Assembly (NCBI GenBank): GCA_027459675.1
Contig: DAIDHO010000001.1
Span: 34,341 to 98,340 of the forward strand
DNA length: 64,000 nucleotides
Reading direction: 5' to 3'
DNA from: Parachlamydiales bacterium
GTDB taxonomy: Bacteria; Chlamydiota; Chlamydiia; Chlamydiales; Rhabdochlamydiaceae
Shown: piece after piece, positions 28,141 to 37,929 of the stretch
How the letters are laid out: the number at the start of each line of letters is the position of its first letter
Numbering within the stretch: position 1 is the first letter of the stretch
The notes under the pieces: model-generated
The model's database searches: none
What the model was told of the DNA's origin: nothing
Seen by the model: only the letters and a program-made list of their open reading frames with translations
Translations under genes and position numbers: made by a program

Positions 28141-30726
28141 TTAACTTATCTTTTTACCGTGGTCCCAACGGGTTTCGGTGCAGATTCCTTGTTCATCAAA
28201 TGATTTTTTTACCCCTTGCAGGTTATCACTTTCAAAGTTTTGGAGAACAAGAGGTTTCCCTTCATCATTATATTTGTTCAGCTTTCCATGACGTAGCCCT
28301 TCTTTATATTCCCCTTCAAAAATAAGAATACCTTTTTCATTCCATCTTTGTGAAAGACCATGGAGTTTATCGTCTTTATAAAAGGATTGATAGGCCACCG
28401 TTCCATTTTCAAAGTACCCTTTCTCTACTCCCTGCTTTTGGTCACAGACATAGGTCGTTTCGGTAAGGATCTGTCCTGAAGAATAATATTCAAGAGCAAG
28501 GCCTTCTTTTTTATCTTGGTGGAGAGGAATTTTTGCGATCAGATGTCCTTTTGGATCAAAGGCCTGAAAAATTCCTTCTCTTACCCCTTCTTTAAAAGGA
28601 GTGACAAGGAGTCGTCCTCCATGTGCATTGTATTCGACAGCTTCTCCCTCAGCTTTTCCGTTGACAAAGGTGACTTCAAAAGCTTTGACTTGTTCGCCTT
28701 CTTTATTCCTGGGGTAAAAGATCTGATGGAGGCCATGGCGGATATTTTTTTCATAATGGTAGAGAGCCATCCGCCCGTCTGGAAATGTTTGTTGCTGCTT
28801 GCCATGCAGTTGGCCATTTTCGTACCAGGCTTCGGTTAGCAGGTTTCCTTCGGAGTCCCAACTGGCACTCATTCCATGCAGAACTCCTTCTTTATAACTG
28901 CGAGAAAAATGCATTTTCCCATTCGGATAAAATTTCTCGACTTTTCCTTGCAGCCTTCCATCTAAGTCATATTGAGAAATGAGGGCACATACTCCCTGTT
29001 TTTCTCCTTTTTCCGCTGGATGATATTCTCGGTGTTCTCCAATCGAAAGCCCATTTTTAAAGTGTTGAGTTAATTGGATAGATCCATTTTCGTAATAGGC
29101 GACGACATCCCCCTCCAAGAGATTATTTTTATAATAAGCTTTCGAGCGCAGTTGGCCATTTGCATAAAACTGTTCTTCCAGGCCTTCCTTTTTCCCCTCT
29201 TTAAAATGTACAAAATGGCGAGGACGGTCTTTTTCAAACCACGAACGGATCATTCCATGAGGCTCTCCTTGAAGATAATGTGCGTCCGTTAAAAGATCTC
29301 CTTTTTCATTCCATTCGCGATGATTTTTTGTTTTTTTGCCATGATCAAAATGTTGTTCGAGGCGCAGGGTTCCTTTTTCGTCCCATTCTCGTCGCACTTG
29401 ATCCAGCTGATCTTGTGCCCAGAACTCTTCTAATTTTTTCTGCCCGTTGGGATACCAAGAGACGAACGGCCCCTCTTTCATGCCTTCTTTAAAATGGCCC
29501 TGGATCGAAGGTTTTCCATTTTCAAACCATTCTTCGTAGCTTCCCTCTTGTTTTTGATTTTTATAGGACGTTTTTAGCTTCGGTTTTCCAGAGGGAAAAA
29601 ACTCTTTTTGGGGCCCTTCCCACTCTCCCTTAACATAGAAGAAATCTGCCTTCAGACTTCCATTGTCGTACCATTGTTTAAAAGCTCCTTCTAAAAGATC
29701 GTTTTTTAGAGAATACTCTGCTACTTTTTGTCCTTGACCATTCCATTCTTCGATCGGTTGTTGTAGCTCTCCTGCATTATTGAAAATCGCACGAAGGGCG
29801 GGTGTGCCATTTTCATGGTTTCGATAATGTGTTCCTATCGGAGATCCATTCTGGTATTCTCCTTCTCCTATCAGTTTTCCTTCTTTGCTAAAAAACTGTT
29901 CTTTGCCTTCTTTTTTTCCATTTTTGAAGCTCATTTTATAAGCCTCTTTTCCATTGGGATGGTATTTGACATGGGTTCCAATAGGCTCGCCCATGCGGAA
30001 ATCTTGGATTTCTTGAAAAGAATGGTTTTCTCCATACACCACAACAGCCGGATTTTTTCCGTCGGAGTTGAGTTTGCCTTGTTCAAAATGGCGCGAGCTT
30101 CTGAGAGATCCATCTTCATTCCATTCGAGAGCGGTTCCATGAGGGAGCCCTCCCTGATAAGGGATCACTGCAGCTTTGCCGCCTTTAGCATAATACCGCG
30201 TGAGCTCACCGTCTAATTTGTCGTCTTTGAAGTTCATTTCTTCAGAAATCTTTCCATCTTGATAGTACGCAGTCACATGTCCATCGCGCTTTCCTTCTTT
30301 AAAAGAGGCTCGCAGTTGAAGCCCTCCAGAAGGATAAATAAGGCGGAAATCGCCCTCTAACTTACCTAATTTATAGGAGGCGACTTGTTTGAGGTGCCCG
30401 GCCTCATCCCATACGAGCTCGACCCCATGAGGGACTGTTTGTTCTTTTCCATCCGCCTCTTTTAAAAGAGTGACATCGATCTCTTGTTTTTGACGACCTG
30501 TTGTTGCATGGTAGGTGCAAATTTTAACGGGGACTTCAGGACCGTCGCCTAACTTTTCGATAAAAGTAATTTGAGCAGGTTGTCCAGAAGGGTGCTTTTC
30601 CACAATTTTTTCTTGCCAGTGGGGTTCCATGGGACGGGGCATAGGAATCGTTTCGGTGGGAGCCTGTGCTTGGAGGACTCCTATGCATACAAGGGTGTAT
30701 AAAAGAATCCCCACATATTTTTTCAT
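28141..30726 (-). CDS. Exported MORN/YwqK-type repeat protein (861 aa)
   Basis: Signal peptide; many tandem units of the type YYxNGKxxxxxxFKxGKxxGxxxxW. Confidence 0.85.
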   Translation of the reverse strand: MKKYVGILLYTLVCIGVLQAQAPTETIPMPRPMEPHWQEKIVEKHPSGQPAQITFIEKLGDGPEVPVKICTYHATTGRQKQEIDVTLLKEADGKEQTVPHGVELVWDEAGHLKQVASYKLGKLEGDFRLIYPSGGLQLRASFKEGKRDGHVTAYYQDGKISEEMNFKDDKLDGELTRYYAKGGKAAVIPYQGGLPHGTALEWNEDGSLRSSRHFEQGKLNSDGKNPAVVVYGENHSFQEIQDFRMGEPIGTHVKYHPNGKEAYKMSFKNGKKEGKEQFFSKEGKLIGEGEYQNGSPIGTHYRNHENGTPALRAIFNNAGELQQPIEEWNGQGQKVAEYSLKNDLLEGAFKQWYDNGSLKADFFYVKGEWEGPQKEFFPSGKPKLKTSYKNQKQEGSYEEWFENGKPSIQGHFKEGMKEGPFVSWYPNGQKKLEEFWAQDQLDQVRREWDEKGTLRLEQHFDHGKKTKNHREWNEKGDLLTDAHYLQGEPHGMIRSWFEKDRPRHFVHFKEGKKEGLEEQFYANGQLRSKAYYKNNLLEGDVVAYYENGSIQLTQHFKNGLSIGEHREYHPAEKGEKQGVCALISQYDLDGRLQGKVEKFYPNGKMHFSRSYKEGVLHGMSASWDSEGNLLTEAWYENGQLHGKQQQTFPDGRMALYHYEKNIRHGLHQIFYPRNKEGEQVKAFEVTFVNGKAEGEAVEYNAHGGRLLVTPFKEGVREGIFQAFDPKGHLIAKIPLHQDKKEGLALEYYSSGQILTETTYVCDQKQGVEKGYFENGTVAYQSFYKDDKLHGLSQRWNEKGILIFEGEYKEGLRHGKLNKYNDEGKPLVLQNFESDNLQGVKKSFDEQGICTETRWDHGKKIS

Positions 30727-30770
30727 CGCCGCACTCCTCTTATTGACGTTTACCTTAGAATACGGAAATA

Positions 30771-30815
30771 GAATGTAAAAAAAAAGAGCTTGGTAAAGAT
30801 ACCAAGCTCTTTGTT
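30771..30815 (-). terminator. Rho-independent terminator for the minus-strand gene at 30849-31229
   Basis: 11-bp stem AGAGCTTGGTA/TACCAAGCTCT, 4-nt loop, flanked on the left by a long A tract (U tract in the minus-strand RNA). Confidence 0.85.
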
Positions 30816-30848
30816 AAAAAGATTTTAAAATCTTTTCGATCTAGATTC

Positions 30849-31229
30849 TTAGAGGAAGAATCCGACGTAGGATAGAAATACCCCCCAAACGAGAGGAATA
30901 ATTCCTACAATCTTAGAAAACCCATGTTTACCCATTAGAATGTCCATGAGTAATTGAGGTACAAAAAGTCCCATAACTCCACGAACAACCATGGCCCATC
31001 CTAAAATAGTGACGAGAACGAGCATGTCCCATCCCCAGAGGTCATACTGACTGAGTACAGTGAAACCAATCAAGAGATTGAAAATAGAGTTTATGTAAAA
31101 AAGTCCTGCAGAACTTTTGATTCCGCTCAGAACTTTCATATATTGATCACAATAAAGCAGCATCCAAAGTCCTAAAATCACAAGAAACGGACCAAAGATA
31201 CTTGCAAGCCACATAGCTGCGTTTTGCAT
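30849..31229 (-). CDS. Small integral membrane protein (about 4 TM), unknown function
   Basis: Hydrophobic segments throughout; own terminator. Confidence 0.65.
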   Translation of the reverse strand: MQNAAMWLASIFGPFLVILGLWMLLYCDQYMKVLSGIKSSAGLFYINSIFNLLIGFTVLSQYDLWGWDMLVLVTILGWAMVVRGVMGLFVPQLLMDILMGKHGFSKIVGIIPLVWGVFLSYVGFFL

Positions 31230-31369
31230 TCCTTTCCTCCTTAGCTAAACGGGTTAGGATATTTACACCCTAATCTAATGTGCAACATAAGGATTAAAGA
31301 AATTATTTGTCAAACTAAACTGTTAATTATTTATTTTAAAAATGGCGTATCTTGCTCATTTTTTGGAGG

Positions 31370-31831
31370 TTAAAGATTTTCTTTTTTGCAATACAAACCT
31401 ACTAACTCTGCTTTTTCAATAATATGGTCTTTGATTAGATTCTCAATCTCTTCTTTTTTAATTCCCTCTTTTTCTTTTAATACAATATTAAGAGCATATA
31501 ACTTAAAGAAATATCTATGTTCTCGATCGGGAGGGCAGGGGCCTTGATACCCCCTCTTACCTCCCGTCCCTTCTCCAAGCGCCCCTGGAGGTATCGAATT
31601 TTCCAGGAGGGTCTGGACGCGGGGAGGAATATTATAAACAACCCAATGGACCCACATCTGATCTTTGCGGACAAAAAAGGGAACATCGGGATCATCCATA
31701 ATAAGGGCGCATGACTTTGCTTCAGTGGGGACATCTACAAATTCTAACGGAGGATTGATATCCTCTCCTTCACAGGTGTATTTTAAAGGGATTTTTCCCT
31801 GATGTTCAAAGGCGGGGCTTTTAAGTTTCAT
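31370..31831 (-). CDS. YbhB/YbcL-family (PEBP-like) protein
   Basis: IPLKYTCEGEDINPPLEFVDVP, DDPDVP, WVHWVVYNIP, GYQGPCPP. Confidence 0.92.
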   Translation of the reverse strand: MKLKSPAFEHQGKIPLKYTCEGEDINPPLEFVDVPTEAKSCALIMDDPDVPFFVRKDQMWVHWVVYNIPPRVQTLLENSIPPGALGEGTGGKRGYQGPCPPDREHRYFFKLYALNIVLKEKEGIKKEEIENLIKDHIIEKAELVGLYCKKENL

Positions 31832-32366
31832 GGGGATTGATTGTTAAATTTTTTTTAATTTCATTGAGATCGAGATTTTCAGAGGCTATTCCACTCTCTT
31901 CCTTAGGAGGAGGGGTTTCGTAAAATTTAATCAAATGTCCTCCTCTAAAGTCGATCCAGCAATGGACGTTTTTATGGGAGAATTGGAGAGTGCGTGGCAT
32001 TGCAAGGAGTCCATTAGAGTACAAAATGATGTCAGTGGTATCGCTCTGCTTTTCCACTTGAGAAAGATCGATCGTGCGGGATGTTAAGACGGTTTCATCG
32101 CTCTTGCTCCGTGCGATCATCCTTCCATTCTCTTTTGTAAAACGGATTGCCATATCAGACTGGAAAGTCATGGCCTCCAATTGCAATTCCTGCATAAGTT
32201 CATATAGATTTTCAACTTCCAAACGGAATCGGTAGGAGTGATAAAAAGGCCATAGAGAAAAGGCCGAAACGGTTGCAATGACCCCTACGAGTACAATAGT
32301 AACCATCACTTCCATTAATGAGAACGTGTGTCGAGCCACTTTACATCTCAGAAAGAACTCCTCCAT
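31821..32366 (-). CDS. Type II secretion pseudopilin-like protein
   Basis: Prepilin motif HTFSLMEVMVTIVLVGVIATVSAFSLW. Confidence 0.7.
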   Translation of the reverse strand: MEEFFLRCKVARHTFSLMEVMVTIVLVGVIATVSAFSLWPFYHSYRFRLEVENLYELMQELQLEAMTFQSDMAIRFTKENGRMIARSKSDETVLTSRTIDLSQVEKQSDTTDIILYSNGLLAMPRTLQFSHKNVHCWIDFRGGHLIKFYETPPPKEESGIASENLDLNEIKKNLTINPHET

Positions 32367-32393
32367 AAATTTTTTTTGAGGCAGGTGGGGAAT

Positions 32394-32795
32394 TCATGGG
32401 TGCGATTGCCTATAGTGGGCTAAGCCAGGGCTATTAACCTGAATATTTCCATTTTGATCCTGCTCAATAATATAGGGATTATTCCATCCATCTTTTAAAA
32501 AGGTGTCTATATCATGGGGGGGTATTAACTCTGAATTTACCACACAATTTTTTACAACTGCATTATCAGCAGATTTGGCTTCGACAAGAGTTTTCACAGA
32601 GATGTTTCCGCGATCTATTTCCAGTTCTAAAATTTCTTGGAGGCGTTTCATTCCTATCTCAGACTTAAGCTTTTTACCGCGGTCTAGACTGCCCTTTAAA
32701 TTATAGCTGAGCACTCCTCCAATCATTCCAATCACCAGGATTACAATCATGATTTCTAAAAGCGTAATTGCACGTCTTTTTCTTTTTGAATCCAT
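32394..32795 (-). CDS. gspG: Type II secretion major pseudopilin-like protein (GspG-like)
   Basis: Prepilin motif RRAITLLEIMIVILVIGMIGGV; adjacent to gspF/E/D. Confidence 0.75.
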   Translation of the reverse strand: MDSKRKRRAITLLEIMIVILVIGMIGGVLSYNLKGSLDRGKKLKSEIGMKRLQEILELEIDRGNISVKTLVEAKSADNAVVKNCVVNSELIPPHDIDTFLKDGWNNPYIIEQDQNGNIQVNSPGLAHYRQSHP

Positions 32796-32880
32796 CGACA
32801 CCTTCCACAAAGTAGTATAACTGAAAAAGCATTAGACATCTTTCGAAATCTAATTTAATTGATAAAAGGACCCTTTTTCT

Positions 32881-32909
32881 GAAGACTTTCGTTACGCAAG
32901 AGGTCTACT
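32881..32909 (-). repeat. Dispersed repeat copy (GTTACGCAAGAGGTCTA) overlapping the gspF stop codon
   Basis: Minus strand TAGACCTCTTGCGTAAC; TAG is the gspF stop. Confidence 0.6.
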
Positions 32910-34092
32910 CTTGTAAGACGGAGCCTATGTCCGTGAGGGGGATGAGGATCGAGAGGACAACAGTTCCAATGATAAGTCCTAAGACAAGAAGTAGGATGGG
33001 TTGAAGAAGAGATGTATACCGTTGAAGGGTACGGGAAAGGTCTTCTTCGCATAAGATTGCAATATGATGAAGCATGGCTCCGTTTTGACCTGTCTTTTCT
33101 CCTATTGCAAGCATGCGAGGAACAAGAGAGGGCATGAGACGCATTTTTTCGATTTGCTCGCTTAAAGCTTCTCCTTCGGAGATATTTTTCTCTACCTGGA
33201 GAAGAGCAGACTCAAGGATTTGATTTTTTAAAACTGCGCGGGTGAGTTGAAGGGATTGGAGAAGGGGGTTTCCTCCTTCGAGAAGAAGGCTGCAAGTGCG
33301 ACAAAAACGGATGGTGGCTGCTAAAAGAATCAAGGGGCCTATCAAAGGCAGTTTTAAAAGAAACCAATCCCCTACTGCTCTAAGGCGAGGTTGGGTTATT
33401 CCGACCACTACAAGGAGGGTGAGGCATGCAATGAGTGTGAAAAGGAACATCGAGTGATTCAAAAAAAAATCACTGAGCTTGAATACAAAATGGGTCAAAG
33501 GATGAAGGGCGCGCCCTTCAAAGAGATTTTTTAGCGAAGGGATAACTCCTATAAGAAGTGCGATAAATACCACGATACAAAAGGAGCCTAGAAAAAGGGG
33601 GTAAGCCGTGGCTGCGATGAGCTGTTTTTTTAGACGGCTTTTATCTTTGAGAAGGGTGGTAAGCTGCTCAAACACGTGAGAAAACATGCCTGATTCTTCA
33701 CCGGCTCTTACCATCGATATATAGATGGGATCAAAGATATCTGGGTAATGGGAAAGAGCAGACGAAAAAGCTTCTCCTTTCTTAACCCGGTCGCACAAGT
33801 CCACCAAAATGGGATGGAAGGGCATTTTCCGGTATTTATCTTCCACAATGACGAGAGTTTCGTAGAGAGGGATACCCGCATGTAGCATCTGGCTTATCAT
33901 CCGGGTCATATCGAGAAGTTCGTTAAATGGGATGATTTTTTTCTTTTTAGTTTTAAAGTACGGGGCTACCTCGGTGATCACCATGCTTTGCAAGCGGAGC
34001 CGATCTTTGGCAGACGTAAGGGAGTCTGCCTCAATGACACCTGCTACTTTGCGGCCCGTTGCAATGAAGGCTTGGTAACGAAAGAGGGGCAT
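32905..34092 (-). CDS. gspF: Type II secretion inner-membrane protein GspF
   Basis: MPLFRYQAF start, GIPLYETLVIVED, MVRAGEESGMFSHVFEQL. Confidence 0.9.
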   Translation of the reverse strand: MPLFRYQAFIATGRKVAGVIEADSLTSAKDRLRLQSMVITEVAPYFKTKKKKIIPFNELLDMTRMISQMLHAGIPLYETLVIVEDKYRKMPFHPILVDLCDRVKKGEAFSSALSHYPDIFDPIYISMVRAGEESGMFSHVFEQLTTLLKDKSRLKKQLIAATAYPLFLGSFCIVVFIALLIGVIPSLKNLFEGRALHPLTHFVFKLSDFFLNHSMFLFTLIACLTLLVVVGITQPRLRAVGDWFLLKLPLIGPLILLAATIRFCRTCSLLLEGGNPLLQSLQLTRAVLKNQILESALLQVEKNISEGEALSEQIEKMRLMPSLVPRMLAIGEKTGQNGAMLHHIAILCEEDLSRTLQRYTSLLQPILLLVLGLIIGTVVLSILIPLTDIGSVLQE

Positions 34093-34094
34093 AT

Positions 34095-35639
34095 TTAGTG
34101 ATCCTCATATCCTCGGGTGACCCGTAGGACCTCTGAGGAGGTTGTACGGCCTGCTTGTACAAGGGCTACTCCTGCTTGCATGAGGGTGCTCATCCCTTCT
34201 TGGAGTGCGATTTTCCGGAGTCTTATACTGTCTGCTGACAGAAGCAGTCCTTCTTTAAGGGGCTGAGAGACAGTCATGAGTTCATAAATAGCTAGGCGTC
34301 CTTTGTAACCCACGCCGAAACAATGAGGACATCCCCTACCACGATACAGAGGATCTGAATTTGAGAGTCCAAGTTCTCGGCATTCAAGTTCCGTCGGTTG
34401 ATAGGTTTCTAGACAATGCAGACAATTGGCGCGAACAAGCCGTTGAGCAAGCACTCCAATGACAGTGGAAGAAAGAAGGTACGGCTCGATTCCCATATCA
34501 ACGAGGCGGGTCATAGCAGAGGGAGCATCATTGGTATGAAGGGTGCTGAGAACAAGGTGCCCTGTTAGAGAGGCTTGGATTGCAATTTCTGCTGTCTCTT
34601 TATCCCGAATTTCCCCAATCATAATCACGTCTGGATCTTGTCTTAAGATATGGCGCAGGCCCGTGCTAAAGGTTAAATGGATCTTGGGGTTGACACCGAC
34701 TTGAGCGATATGGGGAAATTTATATTCAACAGGGTCTTCAATCGTCATAATGTTGACATCGGGCGAGCTTAAATCTGAAACAGCGCTGTAGAGGGTGGTG
34801 GTTTTCCCGCTTCCAGTAGGACCTGTGACAAGAATGATGCCTTCACTGAAATGGATGAGCGACTCAAAGCGATGATAAAGAGCGGAAGGCATACCGAGCT
34901 GTGAAAGACCTAAGACGATATTGCTTTTATCTAAGATTCGGAGAACCACCCGTTCTCCATCCACCACAGGAATCGTACTGACGCGAAAATCGATTTCACG
35001 TCCTCCAAGGTGAAGTTTAATTCTTCCATCTTGAGGAAGTCTTTGTTCAGCAATATCAAGCTTGGCAAGGACTTTGATACGAGAAATAAGAGCTGCTTGA
35101 AGGTCTTTAGGCGGCTCATGTCTTCGCTGGAGCACTCCATCGATCCGATACCGGACTGACAGACCTTGGTAGGAAGGTTCAAAGTGAATGTCGGAGGCCC
35201 CTTGCTGAATAGCCTCGGAGATCATCAAATTAAGAAGGCGTACAACGGGCGAGTCAGCAGTGTGTTCGAGAAGGTCATACCCTTCAAATTGGATCTCTAC
35301 ACCTGTTGAAGATTGTTCTTTCAAGTGCGTGATAAGGGTGGAGGCTGCATCATCTTTTTGATGAAAACACGCTTCAATGGCGGCATCGAGTGCTTCTTTG
35401 GTCGTCCCGACTTCTTTGAGCGGTTTTTGAAGCAGAGCTCTTAGTTCTTCTAGGGCTTCAAGATTGAGCGGATCTTCAACAGCAACATAGACGACTCCCT
35501 CTTCTTCCATAAGAGGCAGAAGGCGCCGGCTTTTGGTAAATGTGTAAGAAACGGGGTGAATCCCTTTTTGAATAAAAGGGTATTTGAGGAGATCACTTTC
35601 AAAAGAGATATGAAGTTCTTCACACAATTTAACGGTCAT
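34095..35639 (-). CDS. gspE: Type II secretion ATPase GspE
   Basis: Walker A GPTGSGKTTTLYSA, Asp boxes, Walker B; Cys-rich NCLHCL...GCPHC. Confidence 0.95.
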   Translation of the reverse strand: MTVKLCEELHISFESDLLKYPFIQKGIHPVSYTFTKSRRLLPLMEEEGVVYVAVEDPLNLEALEELRALLQKPLKEVGTTKEALDAAIEACFHQKDDAASTLITHLKEQSSTGVEIQFEGYDLLEHTADSPVVRLLNLMISEAIQQGASDIHFEPSYQGLSVRYRIDGVLQRRHEPPKDLQAALISRIKVLAKLDIAEQRLPQDGRIKLHLGGREIDFRVSTIPVVDGERVVLRILDKSNIVLGLSQLGMPSALYHRFESLIHFSEGIILVTGPTGSGKTTTLYSAVSDLSSPDVNIMTIEDPVEYKFPHIAQVGVNPKIHLTFSTGLRHILRQDPDVIMIGEIRDKETAEIAIQASLTGHLVLSTLHTNDAPSAMTRLVDMGIEPYLLSSTVIGVLAQRLVRANCLHCLETYQPTELECRELGLSNSDPLYRGRGCPHCFGVGYKGRLAIYELMTVSQPLKEGLLLSADSIRLRKIALQEGMSTLMQAGVALVQAGRTTSSEVLRVTRGYEDH

Positions 35640-37929
35640 TGGAAAATAAGGTTTTTAAACTATTTTGGAAAAATTTCTTCTTCTGTTTGTCGTAGGCTTC
35701 TTGAATATGTAATAAAAATTCTGGGGTGTCGCCGGGTCGTTTTTTAAGCTCTTCGGTTCGGATCTTACTTATTTCTTCCTTAGGGTCGTAGACGATTTTG
35801 GGGGTGATGAAGAAAAACATTTCGGTATCGTTGTCGGTGAGCTGGGTCGTTCCAAAGAATTTTCCAATACCAGGCAGATCTCCGAAGAAAGGCACTTTTT
35901 CTTCATGATCGTTCCGGGATTTTCGACGGAGTCCTCCGATGACAACTGTTTCTCCATCGACCACACGGACTTCATTTTGAATATGCCTGCGGTCGACCAT
36001 GGGTCTATCATCGGGATGGGGTTTAGTTGTGTCAAACGTGATATCGGTTTGAAGGGTGACACACCCTAGTTCACCGGGTTCATCGGCAATGTGAATAGTG
36101 GGAGTTAAATTAATGATGATTCCATAGTTGGCCCTGGCAAACGATTTTTCAAAAGAGGTTCCTTTATTAGTGTCGATAGGGGCAGCTCCGTTATTGATCG
36201 AGATTTCTTCTACAATCGAGATCGTGGCAGGGGTTTGGTTGACTGTCACAACAGAGGGTGCAGCATTGAGTTGGATATCGTCTTGGGTAAGTAAAAAGTT
36301 ATAGGCCACATCAAAATGGGGCGTATACTTATGGGCAGGTCCATGGAAGAAAAACTGAAGAACTCCGGGCATTTGTCCTTTCTTGTAGTGGGGTCCTAAA
36401 GTGGGCATGTAGGAAACCCCGTTGTGGGATTTACCTAGTTTAAGAAGATTCATGCCGTAATTATTCTGTGAATGAAGGCGTCTTTCAAACATCAAAACTT
36501 CGATTTGAACCATTTTTTTGGGTATATCGAGTTTTTTAAGAAGGTCTTTAATTTTTCCCAGGACATCTCGCCGCACTGTCATTAGGATAGTGCCCGTTTT
36601 TGGATCAGGGATAAAATGAGGAGCAGAGGTTTGTTCAATATCAAGCTTTGCCGCAAGTCCAGGCTTTAAAGGGGCTGGTTGAACGACCAAAGGAGGCATA
36701 GGAGGATAACCATCCGGAGGCGATTTAACTCCTTGCACTTGCGAAGAGAGAGAAAAATCGGTGTCTTTGGAGATAGGTTCTTGATTGGCGGTAATCAAAG
36801 ACATATACACCTTCTCAAGAACCAGGGAAAGATCTGAGGGGTCGCTGTGTCGGCAGGTATAAAGATGGATGGTCATTTCAGCCGGATCTTCCATTTGATC
36901 TTCGGTCTCTTTCACAATTTTTTCGGCTCGGTCCACACTTTCTTTGGGACCAATAAAAACAAGGCTGTTGCTACTACCGATGGGGAAGATTCCTAAGGCT
37001 TCAGGATCTGCTTTTCCAAAGGGAGCCCGGGATTTATCGAGCGCTTCCCCAAAGAAATTTTGTAAAATTTTTTCCATTTCTCGCACAGAGATCTTTGAAA
37101 TAGAAATGACTTTGGTGACTTTGCCCGAATGGGATCCCCACACTTTTTCATAAAAATCGAGAAGTCTTTCAATTTCTTCTTTCATTGAAATAATGGCAAT
37201 TTTACTCCCAAGCTGATGGACAAAAGTTTGTTTGTTATCGGAAAATTTTTCGAAGAATTGGAAAACGGATTTTACTTGCTCCACCGGTGGAAGTATGAGG
37301 TAACAAAGGCGACTGCCAGAGGGTGCTAAAGCCACGTGTTCTCGTTTAAAGGCAATAGTTTGGACAGCCCCTAAATCTTGCTTGAGAAGGTAAAGTTGTT
37401 TTGCAAAAGGATTCACTCTTTTTAATCCAAATCCATGATGATAAAGCATAGTTTCTAAAAGATCCGACCACGATTCACGAGGAATGGGAATATTGGAATG
37501 GAGGTGTAGCTTGAGGGAGGAAAATTCTTGCGGAATAATATAAAGATAATCAGACGAGCCGTATTCCATGATGAGTTGTGATAGAGTGACCTCTTCTTGA
37601 TCCCAGAGAGCAAACGATTCTCCATCGAGCGTTCCTTCATCGACAGCAGCTTGTCTCCACGATTCTTCGAGCTCTTCTTTCTTTTGTTTGATCTCATTGA
37701 CTTCCGCTAATGCGGTTTGATAAGTGGTCGGGTCGGCTTCTGTCACTGCTAGTTTTTGGGCGCGCTCATAGGCGTCGTGTAAGCTTTTTTTGAGCCTACT
37801 GAGCTCTCGATTGAGATAAACCGCATCACTTATTCGTACATTTGCTTTATCCGAAAGAGCCGCTTTTTTTTCTGAGATAGATTCGGCAAAAAGAAGAAGA
37901 GGAATAAGAGCGAAGAAAAGCGTTTTCAT
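35629..37929 (-). CDS. gspD: Type II secretion secretin GspD
   Basis: Secretin domain (VVDGETVVIGGLRRKSRNDHEEKVPFFGDLPGIGKFFG), N-domain repeats, signal peptide. Confidence 0.92.
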   Translation of the reverse strand: MKTLFFALIPLLLFAESISEKKAALSDKANVRISDAVYLNRELSRLKKSLHDAYERAQKLAVTEADPTTYQTALAEVNEIKQKKEELEESWRQAAVDEGTLDGESFALWDQEEVTLSQLIMEYGSSDYLYIIPQEFSSLKLHLHSNIPIPRESWSDLLETMLYHHGFGLKRVNPFAKQLYLLKQDLGAVQTIAFKREHVALAPSGSRLCYLILPPVEQVKSVFQFFEKFSDNKQTFVHQLGSKIAIISMKEEIERLLDFYEKVWGSHSGKVTKVISISKISVREMEKILQNFFGEALDKSRAPFGKADPEALGIFPIGSSNSLVFIGPKESVDRAEKIVKETEDQMEDPAEMTIHLYTCRHSDPSDLSLVLEKVYMSLITANQEPISKDTDFSLSSQVQGVKSPPDGYPPMPPLVVQPAPLKPGLAAKLDIEQTSAPHFIPDPKTGTILMTVRRDVLGKIKDLLKKLDIPKKMVQIEVLMFERRLHSQNNYGMNLLKLGKSHNGVSYMPTLGPHYKKGQMPGVLQFFFHGPAHKYTPHFDVAYNFLLTQDDIQLNAAPSVVTVNQTPATISIVEEISINNGAAPIDTNKGTSFEKSFARANYGIIINLTPTIHIADEPGELGCVTLQTDITFDTTKPHPDDRPMVDRRHIQNEVRVVDGETVVIGGLRRKSRNDHEEKVPFFGDLPGIGKFFGTTQLTDNDTEMFFFITPKIVYDPKEEISKIRTEELKKRPGDTPEFLLHIQEAYDKQKKKFFQNSLKTLFSNDR

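Noticed and set aside
29815-30216. Plus-strand ORF of 133 aa (and other plus-strand ORFs at 28516, 29074, 29280)
   Set aside because: Antisense shadow ORFs of the repetitive minus-strand MORN/YwqK gene; no start context or domain signature.
31250-31290. Possible hairpin GGGTTAGGATATTTACACCCTAATC as a riboswitch or terminator
   Set aside because: Short, weak stem with no T tract; no riboswitch consensus recognised.
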